64,000 nucleotides of DNA from the NCBI GenBank assembly GCA_905221605.1, contig CAJNDS010002240.1, forward strand, positions 209,501-273,500. Direction: 5' to 3'. The position numbers and the translations under genes were made by a program. Source of the DNA: Symbiodinium natans (taxonomy: Eukaryota; Sar; Dinophyceae; Suessiales; Symbiodiniaceae). Shown piece by piece: positions 43,901-53,109 of this stretch (position 1 is its first letter; each line of letters opens with the position of its first letter). The notes beneath the pieces were generated by a model. The model ran no database searches. It was not told the DNA's origin and saw only the letters and a program-made list of their open reading frames with translations.

Positions 43901-45900
43901 CCAAAAGCCAAAAGAGCCCCAAAAAAGCCTAAATTACCCTGAAGCCCTAGAAGCCTTAAGGCCCTAAGCCCTGAGGCCCAGATCTTCGGATCCTTTCCAC
44001 CATGTGGTGTTTAGCACGGCGCACAGAGATAGGACAAGGGTGAACTGTAGACACTTCTTAGTCACCACAACGCAAAGGTATTTCCTTGAACAATGGATAG
44101 CCCACCCTGGTCGAGGCATTTTAGGTCCACACGTAGTGTATGCGGCCATACATCGCAACCTGAAATCTGCCGAGCAAGCGCCGAAGCGCGCCCAGCATAC
44201 TGCGCGCAGGGTTTGAGCAAAACAAATCCTGAAGCCTTACAAGACCCAAGCCGCAAACCAATAGCCTCTAAGCCGAAACCGAAACAACGAGTGAAGTGTA
44301 GGAGTCCAGCCAGTGCCGAAAGCCATTAAGAGTTTAGGGCTTAGGGTTTAGGGTTTAGGCTTACGGCTTACAGGCGCCTGAACCCTGCTCAACCCTGAAC
44401 CCTAAACCCTAAGCCCTGTAGGTTGCCTTTAGCTTAGGGTCCAAGGTTCTAAGATTTAGGGCCTGTAAAATCCCTAAACCCCAAACCCTAAACTCTACAC
44501 CCTGAAAGTTCAGCCCAGGCTGCTGCTGGCGCCAGCTTCTCGCGGCCGGACACAGAGGGCCCCCTGCTTTCCTTTCAGGGTTTAGGGTTTAAGGTTTAGG
44601 GTTTAGGTTTAGGGTTCAGGGTTTAGGGCTTAAGGTTTAGGGTTTAGGAATTGGGGTTTAGGGTGTAGGGGGATCTCCAGTAGCCTGGGCTTTTTACCCG
44701 CCGTGCCTCCTGGAATCTCTTTTCCCGGAAGGCATCTGGTCACTTCTCTAAGTGAAGGTACCTTTAGGGTTTAGGGTTTAGGGTGTAGGGTTTAGGGGTT
44801 GTAAGGCTGCCCCTCCTTTTTGAGGTATGACCGAATCTGTCTCAGCCTTGTGCCTATCTGAAGAAGGCCTCAAGATTGGTGAGGTTGCGGGTTTCGGGAT
44901 CAACAACGGAAGCCCTAAACCCTAAATCCTAAACCCTAAAACCTAAACCCTAAACCCTACACCCCATACCCCATACCCTAAACCCTAAACCCTGAACCTA
45001 GACCCTAATCGCGGCTTATGGGTCCTGTCTTCTGCCGAGGCTATGAGGAAGAAGACGAAGGTGTAGACCAGCGTCGTGGAGTAGTTGATGTACGCAGGAG
45101 ACTTCCTTAGGTTGCTTTCTTGCGTTTGGGCGGGTTTAGGGTTTAGGGTTTGGGGTTTGGGGTTTGGGGTTCGGGGTTCGGGGTTTGGGGCCAAGGCTGC
45201 AAGATGGAACACAGAACAGCAATCAGCAGTTTTTCTCCCTAAGTTCCCTGCAGCCGCTAGCAATTGTAGAGAGTTTAGGTTCGTAGCGGTTCTTTCTCTT
45301 GTCGTAGCATCTTGCCTTTTGCTCTAAATACATAAGTATATAACACAAGCAATACCAACAACACAACGTAAACAACAAGTGTATACATCTGGGCCTAACA
45401 CCCTATCCAGCACACGGCGGCGGTGCCCACCCAAACCGAGACAGACTTTGCAGCATCGGGTTGAGCCCGGAGTTTAGTGTTCATAGGGTCGATACGTTGT
45501 CACAGGATTTGGGGTTTAGAGTTTCAGGGTTAGGGTTCCGGGTTTAGGGTACCAAATCGCCCTGGAGCCATGAAAGTCGCCCTAGAACCCTGAAAGCCAC
45601 CAAACCCTCTACACCCTAAACCCCTAAACCCTAAATCCTAAACCCTAAACCCTAAACCACCCCCCCCCCCCACACTCAGAGCCCCACGATTTTCGTGTCT
45701 TTGGACTTCCTCCCTACTGGCAAGCGGACGAAGCCAGCCGCACCCTACCACACACACCCCTAAACCCAAAAGACGAAAACCTAAACCCTAAACCCAAAAG
45801 ACGAAAACCTAAACCCTAAACCCTTAAGCCTAAACAGCCAAAGCACGGCATCAGGAAGGCCATCATAGAGCTGCTGACGTTGCAAGCGACGCACATGAAC
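40867..45900 (-). CDS. Multi-exon multi-pass membrane protein (unidentified)
   Basis: Candidate exons in transcription order: 45836-45900, 45688-45713, 45192-45238, 45036-45105, 44515-44563, 44133-44159, 43786-43855, 43467-43513, 43262-43325, 42651-42686, 42407-42493, 41712-41756, 41398-41471, 41153-41212, 40867-40936. Phases match from 45900 through 45036, from 43855 through 43262, and from 42686 through 40867. Hydrophobic segments: FMCVACNVSSSMMAFLMPCF, KLLIAVLCSILQP, STTLVYTFVFFLIAS, QHILWLTLCMTLSNLTFQF, LLLYLSIPAVWLSSIY, VLVFIVEAQAFLAN and GVVIVLLAILIGSSVY. The last is followed by YRILDG. That many membrane-like segments, on one strand and in phase, support a real polytopic protein. I do not recognise the family. 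The start codon and the 3' end are not located; the gene may continue into 36.7-39.7 kb. Confidence 0.5.
41826..42290. repeat. Minisatellite with CGTTTGGGAA core and higher order
   Basis: The core (C/T)GTTTGGGAA recurs at 41827, 41905, 41980, 42037, 42087, 42151, 42226 and 42276. The segment beginning TGTTTGGGAAT(C/G)CTAAACTC recurs after 246 bp (41905 and 42151). Units are filled with CCCGAAAC/CCCTAGAC telomere-like variants. Confidence 0.85.
42302..42406. repeat. CCCTAAA block
   Basis: About 15 perfect units, ending exactly at the donor side of the candidate exon 42407-42493. Confidence 0.95.
42407..42493 (-). CDS. Candidate exon encoding a hydrophobic helix
   Basis: Acceptor CTCCCCGCAG|G and donor AAAAGG|GTTTAGG enclose 87 bp. 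It reads VTAELLLYLSIPAVWLSSIY and APRRKVEK: a membrane-like helix followed by a basic loop, as at a cytoplasmic border. The phase is compatible with the exons on both sides (42651-42686 and 41712-41756). Confidence 0.55.
42540..42637. repeat. TTTAGGG block converting to TGTAGGG
   Basis: About six TTTAGGG units are followed by about eight TGTAGGG units without intermixing. Confidence 0.9.
42960..43072. repeat. CCCTAAA block
   Basis: AACCAACCCTAAA 13-mers lead into about ten perfect CCCTAAA units. Confidence 0.9.
43786..43855 (-). CDS. Candidate exon encoding a hydrophobic helix
   Basis: Acceptor CCTCAGAG|G and donor CCCTGG|GTGGCAGG enclose 23 codons reading QHILWLTLCMTLSNLTFQFS and DPW. The next exon downstream, 43467-43513, opens in phase 0 as required (SACISWDRSPFKLQL). 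Confidence 0.5.
45036..45105 (-). CDS. Candidate exon encoding a hydrophobic helix
   Basis: Acceptor CCTAAG|G and a GC donor (CCTCG|GCAGAAG) enclose one base plus 23 codons: KSPAYINYSTTLVYTFVFFL and IAS. The upstream exon 45192-45238 (GEKLLIAVLCSILQP) leaves exactly the two bases needed. Confidence 0.5.
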
Positions 45901-46349
45901 CTGCCCCCCAGCCCCCCCCTCTCTCCCCCGCACCACTCCCCCCTCCAAAATCCAAAAACACAAAAACGGCTCAGGGTTCAGAGTTTTTGGAAATTTATAG
46001 TTTCGGGTTCAGGGAGAAGGGTCTATCTTATATGTCCCTTGTAGCGGGAACGAAGAGCTGAGGGGTGGAGCTATGAAATTGGTGTGTTAAAGTGGGGTTC
46101 TGCTAGCTGCATAAAGAAGTGACCGCTAAACCCTAAACCCTAAACTCTAATAGGAATCGACTAATTACTAGGAACACGGCAACCCGTGAAGTGCAAGTTC
46201 CCTCCCAATGTTTAGGGTTTAGGGCTTATAAGGCCGTTGAGGGTTTAGGATTACGGAACCTTAAACCCTCAACCCTCAACACCTCTTCAATAAGCCCTCT
46301 TAGTGCCCCTTAAGTTCACCAGCTGCAGATCCTGATGCAGAACTTGGTA

Positions 46350-46632
46350 GCCTAGCAAACATCTTATCTTCCCCGAAAGGGGCCTTCCCTGTAAGGGGCC
46401 TTCCGCATAAGGGCCCTTCTTCGTGAGGGGCCTTCCCCGTAAGGTGCCTTCCCTGTCAGGGGCCTTCCCCATAAAGGGCCCGCACTAAGGGGCCTTCATC
46501 GTAAGGGGCCTTCCCCGTAAGGGGCCTCCCTGTAAGGGGGCCTTCCCAATAAGGGTACCTTTTTTTGCTGATCACTTTGTAAGGTTAAAGGAACCCAGAA
46601 CCAAAAAAGGGTGAAGGGTACCATTGGGCTAC
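46350..46632. mobile_element. MITE-like foldback element, family A copy 3, with internal minisatellite
   Basis: The ends GGTAGCCTAGCAAAC and CATTGGGCTACC and the core GGTACCTTTTTTTGCTGATCAC match family A. Near its left end, 46375-46555 is about 11 copies of a 14-17-bp unit AAGGGGCCTTCCCCGT, absent from the other family-A copies. Confidence 0.75.
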
Positions 46633-46975
46633 CAAGAGACAGGAAGCTTACATCCGTCAACCCGAATTAAAACTCAGCGGCACAGTGGTGATTAAGCCCA
46701 GAGCTCATGTAAGGCCTTTTTTTCGGATGTCCTGTACATGTATAAATTAACGTAAATTAATATCCATCCATGAACATTGGTTCATAAACAACAATCTGAA
46801 TACGGCCCCGTTCTTAGTAGGGAGTCGGAAACAACTGCTTGAAAACAAAGTTTAAAGATTACATTTTTGGTTGAAGGTGTGAGGTTCCTGAAGCCCGAAA
46901 GCCTACACCGTAAACTTTAAACCCTCTAAACCCTACAAGCCTTTGGGGCTCAAGGTTTTGGGTTTTGGGATCCAG
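46633..46975. other. Spacer
   Basis: Unique AT-rich sequence with short degenerate telomere-like units. No gene is seen. Confidence 0.5.
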
Positions 46976-47094
46976 GGTACTTAGAACCCAAGTAGAAGTG
47001 TTGTTATATCCCACTTCTAAGCCCCTTAAGTACCCTGATAGAATTGCAATGGGGTTATAAGTACAGTTATAGTTGGGCTACTAAGTACCAAGGA
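46976..47094. mobile_element. MITE-like foldback element, family C copy 3
   Basis: GGTACTTAGAACCCAAGTAGAAGT on the left and inverted TATAGTTGGGCTACTAAGTACC on the right. The interior GCCCCTTAAGTACCCTGATA matches copy 1. Confidence 0.75.
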
Positions 47095-47249
47095 TGTCAA
47101 ACCCACGGGAGAAAGATACATGTCTGACAGGGGATGCGGTTTGGGGTTTTAATCTTAATGCGTTCGGGTTTTCGCTTGAGCCCTAAACCCCTAAACCCCT
47201 ACATAAACCCTAAGACCCTTAACCCTAACAGTCTAAACCCCAGTCTCCA

Positions 47250-49038
47250 AAATGCGATGCTGGCTTGAAGGAGGGCTTTGGGTGGGAGTGAAAAACTGCT
47301 GCCATTACCGACGTGGAATCTAGATGAATTTCGGGGATATGTCGGGTTATAGGTGTAGGGTGCAGGCCTTAGGGCTATAGGGCTTGTAAGACTGTAGGGT
47401 TCATGTCTTGCGGGTTTACGCGACATACGATTTGCGTGAAATGTGCCGAGGAACAGCGTGGCCGCGACGAGGCAGCAGACCTTCACAAGAAGGTATCACC
47501 ACCGCGCAGAGCATTCCAAACAAAAAGCCAATAAACTCTCGTGCCCCGGACAAAAAAGCACATTCACACATGCGAACATCAAGGAGGAAGGTTCGCTGTG
47601 GCCCTTTTTGGGGATCCTAATTATGATGATGCGGAGCCTTCGATACAGGGTACCCAAACATCGCATACCTTCGAACTCACTCCACCCTGAACCCTGAGCC
47701 TGCGCGACATCGCTTGTAGACGTCCCACGCTGGGACTGCCTGGTGCCAGGAGGAGTCTTGTCAACGATTTGCGTGATTATATACCCTAAACCTTAAACCT
47801 TAAACCTTAAACCTTAAACCTTAAACCTTTAAACCTTAAACCTTAAACCTTAAACCTTAAACCTTTAAACCTTAAACCTCAAATACAAAGCCATCAACCA
47901 GAAAACCAGGGTGTAGGGAGGGACCCACAGTCGTACCCCTAAAACATTTCCCTCTCCACTCCCATTCCGAATGTCTAAGACCTTATGAAGCCGTCCCTGA
48001 CCGTTTTCTACACAGATTTCATCAATACTATCGAACCGAATCAACAACGAACTGCGGCATCGCCACCCTTAGGCTCCTACAGCCCTAGACCCGAGTCCCT
48101 TTTTGCGACACCCTCACCCGTTCTTGAAAAGGGTCCCCGAACTCAACGACGCAACCTGAATTGTTCCAAGGTACCTACTAGGGCTTAGGGTTTAGGGTTT
48201 AGAGTTTAGGGTTTAGGGTTTAGGGTTTAGGGTTTAGGGTTTAGGGTTTAGGGTTTAGGGTTTAGGGTTTAGGGCCGACACTTGGTCTGCTTGAAAGTCT
48301 TCGGGTCTCAGGCTTAGGGCCGTTTACCCCCCCCTTCGGTCCTAAACCGCTGGCAGGCCTAGATCCGCAACTGCCACCATCAGACACCATCGGCCATGGC
48401 AGAGCGGGGGGTGGGGGGTGGGTTTAGGGTTTAGGGTTTAGGGTTTAGGGTTGAGGGTTTAGGGTTTAGGGTTTAGGGTTTAGGGTTCAGGGCTTAGGCT
48501 TTAGGTGTTAGGGGGTAGGGTTGAGGGTTCGGCTTTGGAGTTTGGATGGTTAAGGTTTTGGGGGGGGGGTGGGGGGGAGGGGGGGGGGGAGTTCGAAGTT
48601 TCGTGGGATAAAGCTTTAGGGGCTTAGGGGCTCAGGGCTCAAATGTGCAGCGTTCAGGGGGGTGTGAGTTTTGTGTAGGGGTCTAGGGGCTAGGGGTTTA
48701 GGGACCCCAGCGCATGGCTTTACACCTGCCAGGCTCAAGTTTTAGCTGGGGCGCCCGCCGGGGATGCCATCGCAGAGCTAAATGGCTGTCCGCTCGTCCG
48801 ACATTGCTAAACCCTAGACCCCAAACTCTGAGTCTTAAGCTCCCACAACCCTCTCACACTCATTCAATTTCCTCAACCGCCCAGGCAAAAGAGAGAGGAA
48901 CAACGCAATCACCACAAACCCGGAGGCCAAAATCTACAAACAGCTACTTGAAGGTTGTGCTAAATGCACTTATAACCATACTTACCCTATTTGTAACCCT
49001 ACTCATAAGCACTCAGGAACCTCCAAGATACGTGTATG

Positions 49039-49076
<38 letters not shown>

Positions 49077-51281
49077 ATATTTATTTTTATTTATATGTAT
49101 ATTTAGACAAATAACTAAAATAATTGCAATACATACTATATATATTCATATATGAAGAAATGAACAAAACAAATATATAAATATGAACCATAAATAAATA
49201 AACAAAGAAATAAATATACATATATGTATATACATATACATATACAAATACATATATATATATATATACACACATACATATATACATATACATATACAAA
49301 ACATATATATATATATATATACATACATATACATATACATATATATATATATATTGTTATATGTGTATGAGCCAACCCCTTTTCCTAAGTCACACCGAAC
49401 GTCTCGCCTCGCCCAGGCTGCGCGGCTAAACTCCACAGAGCCGCGAAGGCGGGCCTTGCAGGAACCTCAGGGTTTAGGGTTTAGGGTTTAGGGTTTAGGG
49501 TTTAGGGTTTAGGGTTTAGGGTTTAGGGTTTAGGGCTATTCGTGGGAAGCTTGCCTTGACCCCAACCCCCAATATGGGGGTTTGAGATATTAGGGGTACC
49601 TTCTTGGGGGCCTTATTCTAAGGGAATCCTTCTATTTGGGGGGTGTCATTTGGGGGTCCCCTGTTTTCGTGAACTCCCATATCTAGACCCAAGAGCATAA
49701 AGTGAAAAAGGGTATCCGTTTTGGTTAAACGCGGCTGGGAAGGGAACCCAAACCCTAAAAAAACAGGGAAGAAGAGGATACTTTGAGTCCTAGATATCCG
49801 TTGAGATGCCCTGCCCAGTAGGGTACACTGAGGCGGGTATTGGGGTCCAGGTGCTTAGGGTTCAACGGCTTCGTGCTCTTTAATGGGCTTGGGAATCAGT
49901 GTTGAGCAGCCAAGCATTTCTTAGGGCTCAAGGTTGGGATGTTCCCCCTTAATACTACTAACAGGCCTTAATAGGGATTATCTAAGGGGGTACTAAAAAT
50001 CCCTATTTAAGGACTCTTAGTATAAGGAGGCACATCCCAAGTTCAAGGTGTAAGCGTTTAGGGCTTAGGGCTTAGGAGACAGGGGAGCTGCAGCTACAAA
50101 GCAGCTGTCCTGCGACTCAGTGATGCTGCGATAGCCGTTGCTGCTCTTACTGACCATGGAGCAGGTAGTCATCCCGGTCCTATACTACACCCGCGACAAA
50201 ACCTAGGAACAAAAAGGGTGCCCTTTTTGGCTTTAAGGGGATTATAAGGCAACCCCAACCCAAAAAAGGAAAAAGGGCCTGCTCCCGGTCCTAGTAGCCC
50301 TCAAGCCTAAACCCTAAACCCAAAAAAATGGGGTATAACTGGCAAAGCACCGTTGGAAGCACGTGTGTGGGTTCGGTCGATACCACAAAGATGATGCGGG
50401 ATCCCCTCCATGCCTGGTGACCGAGACGAGAGCAACTAGCAGCTTGATCTGCGTACCCTAAACCCTAAACATCCCTAAACCCTAAACCCTAAACCCTGAA
50501 CCCTGAACCCTAAACCCTAAACCCTAAACCCTAAAAACCCTAAACCCTAAACCAGTGACAAGGGTTGTGCCGGGATCTCCCTGTGCCTTCACCGCATGAC
50601 CAACTGCGTCCTACCACCGGAGGCCAGATTTGGCCAGGTTGGCTGCTGAACTACTATTGGCTTAAGAACCCCCCCCCCCCCAAAAAAAAAAAAAGTAAAA
50701 ATGGGTCTAGGGTTTAGGGTTTAGGGCTTTGTTTTTCTTTATAAGGGTAATATAGGGATTCTTATTATTTTTTGCTTTTTGGGGGGGGTTCTTAAGCAAA
50801 TAGTAGTGAAGGGTGTCTATAGCAACAGCATTGCAGCACGCTGCTGGTCACGATTGAATTGCAGGCACCAGAAAGGCAAGGGACCACCATGTGAGAACGG
50901 TGCATGGATGCATGCCAACACTGTGGGTTTAGGGCTTAGGGCTTAGGGCTTAGGGTTTAGGGTTTAGGGTTTAGGGTTTAGGGGTTAGGGTTTAGGGTTT
51001 AGGGTTGGGGGTTTCAGATTTAAGGGTTTAGGGTAAAGTATGTCCGAAACGTCTCATGATGTCCTGCTTGTGCTCGCCTTTCTGGTGGAGTGGGCTCGCT
51101 ATCCCATTTGCTTGAAACAGGAGTGAAGGGACAGGTTTCAGCCCACGCAAGAAGCAGCAAAACTTTAGCATTGGAGACGCACCCACGCATCAGGATACAG
51201 TCGACTGCCTGTGTGCACCGGGCATAATGATGCAAATCTTGGAAGATCATGCTTGATGCGCTCCAATGTGGACTCAAACAT
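47250..51281 (-). CDS. Multi-exon minus-strand gene or genes, product unrecognised
   Basis: Candidate exons in transcription order: 51183-51281, 50601-50642, 50387-50448, 50098-50149, 49396-49454, 48726-48777, 47982-48051, 47429-47480, 47250-47319. Phases match from 51281 to 49454 and again from 48777 to 47250. The first island starts ATG directly after CTATAG and reads [20 protein letters not shown]. Then follow [87 protein letters not shown] and [17 protein letters not shown]. Introns hold foldback elements of families B, D and G and (TA)n tracts. Identity unknown. Confidence 0.4.
47783..47878. repeat. CCTTAAA variant array
   Basis: About 13 units of CCTTAAA, with two 8-bp CCTTTAAA units. 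Canonical CCCTAAA is almost absent. Confidence 0.9.
48187..48273. repeat. TTTAGGG block
   Basis: About 12 perfect units with one TTTAGAG near the left edge. Confidence 0.95.
49020..49365. repeat. (TA)n/(CATA)n microsatellite region
   Basis: Nearly pure TA, CATA and AAATA repeats over ~345 bp. Overlapping minus ORFs ([16 protein letters not shown] and similar) are artefacts. Confidence 0.95.
49469..49535. repeat. TTTAGGG block
   Basis: About nine perfect units beside the candidate exon 49396-49454. Confidence 0.95.
49566..49680. mobile_element. MITE-like foldback element, family D
   Basis: CCAATATGGGGGTTTGAGATA on the left and inverted TTCGTGAACTCCCATAT on the right. The interior GGTACCTTCTTGGGGGCCTTATTCTAAGGGAATCC matches the copies at 24507 and 24857. 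Confidence 0.65.
49936..50039. mobile_element. MITE-like foldback element, family B copy 3
   Basis: GGGATGTTCCCCCTTAATACTA on the left, inverted TAGTATAAGGAGGCACATCCC on the right. Inside, CCTTAATAGGGATT pairs with AATCCCTATTTAAGG. Confidence 0.8.
50648..50808. mobile_element. MITE-like foldback element, family G copy 2
   Basis: ACTACTATTGGCTTAAGAACC plus poly-C/poly-A on the left, and GGGGGGGTTCTTAAGCAAATAGTAGT on the right. A TTTAGGG block sits inside. Confidence 0.8.
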
Positions 51282-51352
51282 CTATAGCTGACTCAAGCAG
51301 CCCTAAACCCTAAACCCTAAACCCTAAACCCCAAACAATACGCAGGAGCTTA

Positions 51353-52135
51353 CTACGGGTACACAGTGGCCTCTGCAGCGGGAAGTGGCTCAAGGGGATA
51401 GCAGCGGTAGCCTGGGACATCTTGCACTGCCTTGATCGGAACCTTCCAAACCTCGCAGTAGCCCTTCTCCTCCATGAACTCCACGCCTGTGCAACCTACT
51501 TGGTAGCTGCACCGCTTCTTGCAGTCTTCCAGGGTAAGCTTCGGCTTCTTGTACCATTCCGGCTGCCACGGTTGAGTGCTGTGCACCGAGTAGTAACAGG
51601 TAGAGGTGTCACTGCTTGAGGAGCCACGGCAAGCACCTGATAGTCCCTCACTGGACGTCAGGTTGATCTCTTGCGGCTGCACGGGGTTGTTGTAGTAGCG
51701 CAGGCAGGTGACTTTGTAGCTGCTGCTTGAATAGTCAACAGTGGCGTTGATGTCATCAAACCACACCTCACACCTGCCCCCTGGCCCCAGATTGGCCCAA
51801 GACCAATCTGGCGAAAACTCCACACCTTTGCACCCCGCAGTCTGCTCGCAATGGGCCTTACAGTCCTCCAGCGTTTCCGTGCAGTAGTGCTTCCCGAAGT
51901 AGATCTCATACACGTCCCATGTGTACGTGTGGCGGCAGGCACGATTGAGACCCTCATCAGCTTCCCAGCTGGGTTCTAGAGCCTATACTGAACTTGGAAC
52001 CCTAGAAAAAAACTGTAACTTTAGCTGTTTCTTCGGAGCTAAAGTGCCCCAATATTTATTTAAAAAAAAAAGTTCCAATTATCCCTAAGGAGCTGGCACC
52101 AGTTGGAGACAGAGAGCCAGGAGCGCGACCCGCAT
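51353..52135 (-). CDS. Secreted protein with two PAN/Apple-like repeats (two exons)
   Basis: Exon 1, 52135-52100, starts ATG and encodes the signal-peptide-like MRVALLALCLQL. Exon 2, 51982-51353, encodes about 209 residues and ends at TAG. The 117-nt intron begins GT, contains a T-rich stretch and ends TATAG|G; the earlier CTAG gives stops in every frame. The mature part has two related repeats of about 90 residues: ACR...LEDCK..C....GCKGVEF...G.CEVW...I.A......CLRY and ACR...LEDCK..C....GCTGVEF...CEVW..PI.A...GYRC. Six or more cysteines per repeat fit PAN/Apple-type adhesion or carbohydrate/protein-binding domains, an expanded class in Symbiodinium. About 221 residues in total; no membrane segment after the signal peptide. 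A donor-like CCGTA|GTAAGC overlaps the stop codon, so a longer spliced form is possible. Codon usage is GC-rich at third positions. Confidence 0.75.
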
Positions 52136-52446
52136 GCCGACAGACTTCGTGCCTTGCTGTGGGCTTCGGGAGCGTGCCTGTGCCACGGGTGGAAGCGCCT
52201 GAAACTTGAGCCGACAACGTAAAGTAGGGGCGCGATGCTGTGCGACTGTAAGATGCTGAAGCCCCTACTTGGACGTTACAAGGGCTTAGAAATACAGCTA
52301 TAATTGGTTATTAAGTACCACGAACCTCCAGCCCTTGTTGGAAGTATGGGCGCAAGAACCCTCGACCCGAAGCCACTTTGGAACTCTGGCATCCCGAGCG
52401 AAAACCCAACCCAGTGAGCTACACAACGCAGCCAAGAGATTGAGAT
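52136..52446. other. Upstream region of the PAN gene
   Basis: Unique sequence containing a half copy of foldback family C (52270-52325). No promoter motif or spliced-leader site is recognisable. Confidence 0.5.
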
Positions 52447-52547
52447 GGGGATGTTCCCCCGTATACGAACAGTCCTTAATAGGGATTCTAGTACCCAGTG
52501 TTATAGTCCCTACTAAGGACAGTTAGTATAAGGGGGAAAATCACAAG
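52447..52547. mobile_element. MITE-like foldback element, family B copy 4
   Basis: GGGATGTTCCCCCGTATACGAACAGTCC on the left, inverted GGACAGTTAGTATAAGGGGGAAAATC on the right. The core TTAATAGGGATTCTAGTACCC is shared with copies 1 and 2. Confidence 0.8.
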
Positions 52548-53109
52548 ATTGGGATATAAACAATGTAAGCCACCACGTATATAAGTCCCTTGGAAAGCCC
52601 GACGTGCTTAAGCTCCAGAAGGTCTTGTCACCCAACTATACCTAACTCTTTAAACCTTCAAACGCCAAATGCAGAAGTGTCCAAAACCAAAAGCCCTCAG
52701 CCCTCAACCCTAGAATCCCAAACCTTCAAACAAACTAACTAAACTAAGCCAACCCTAGCCAAAGCGCTTTGTTCTGATCCCCTCCACATGAATGCGATGT
52801 TTTCATCCTAGCCAAGTCCCTTCGAAAATCAGCAGGTACGCCCGAAACCCTCACAGACCGTGGTGTTCCTAAACCACTAGACCTCCTGGACTTCCTAAAC
52901 CTAAGCCCAAACCCGACACCCTATAAACCCCGAAACCCAAAGAGACCCGAAAGCCCTGAACCCCCAAAAGAACCAAACCCCAGAAGAATCAAACCCTGAA
53001 TAGCGAAAACAAAGCAACAAACCTTCAGAAACCCTAAACCCTAAACCCTAAACCCTAAACCCTAAACCCTAAACCCTAAACCCCAAACCCCAAACCCTAA
53101 ACCCTAAAC
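52548..53109. other. Spacer and CCCTAAA block
   Basis: Degenerate sequence with a small plus-strand exon-like island 52812-52835 (TTTTCATCCTAG ... CAGCAG|GTACG, PSPFENQQ). CCCTAAA units then run at 53034-53109. Confidence 0.45.

Noticed and set aside
50387-50448. Histidine-phosphatase RHG motif (SVTRHGGDP)
   Set aside because: The typical RHGxRxP follow-up is missing and no other motif supports it.
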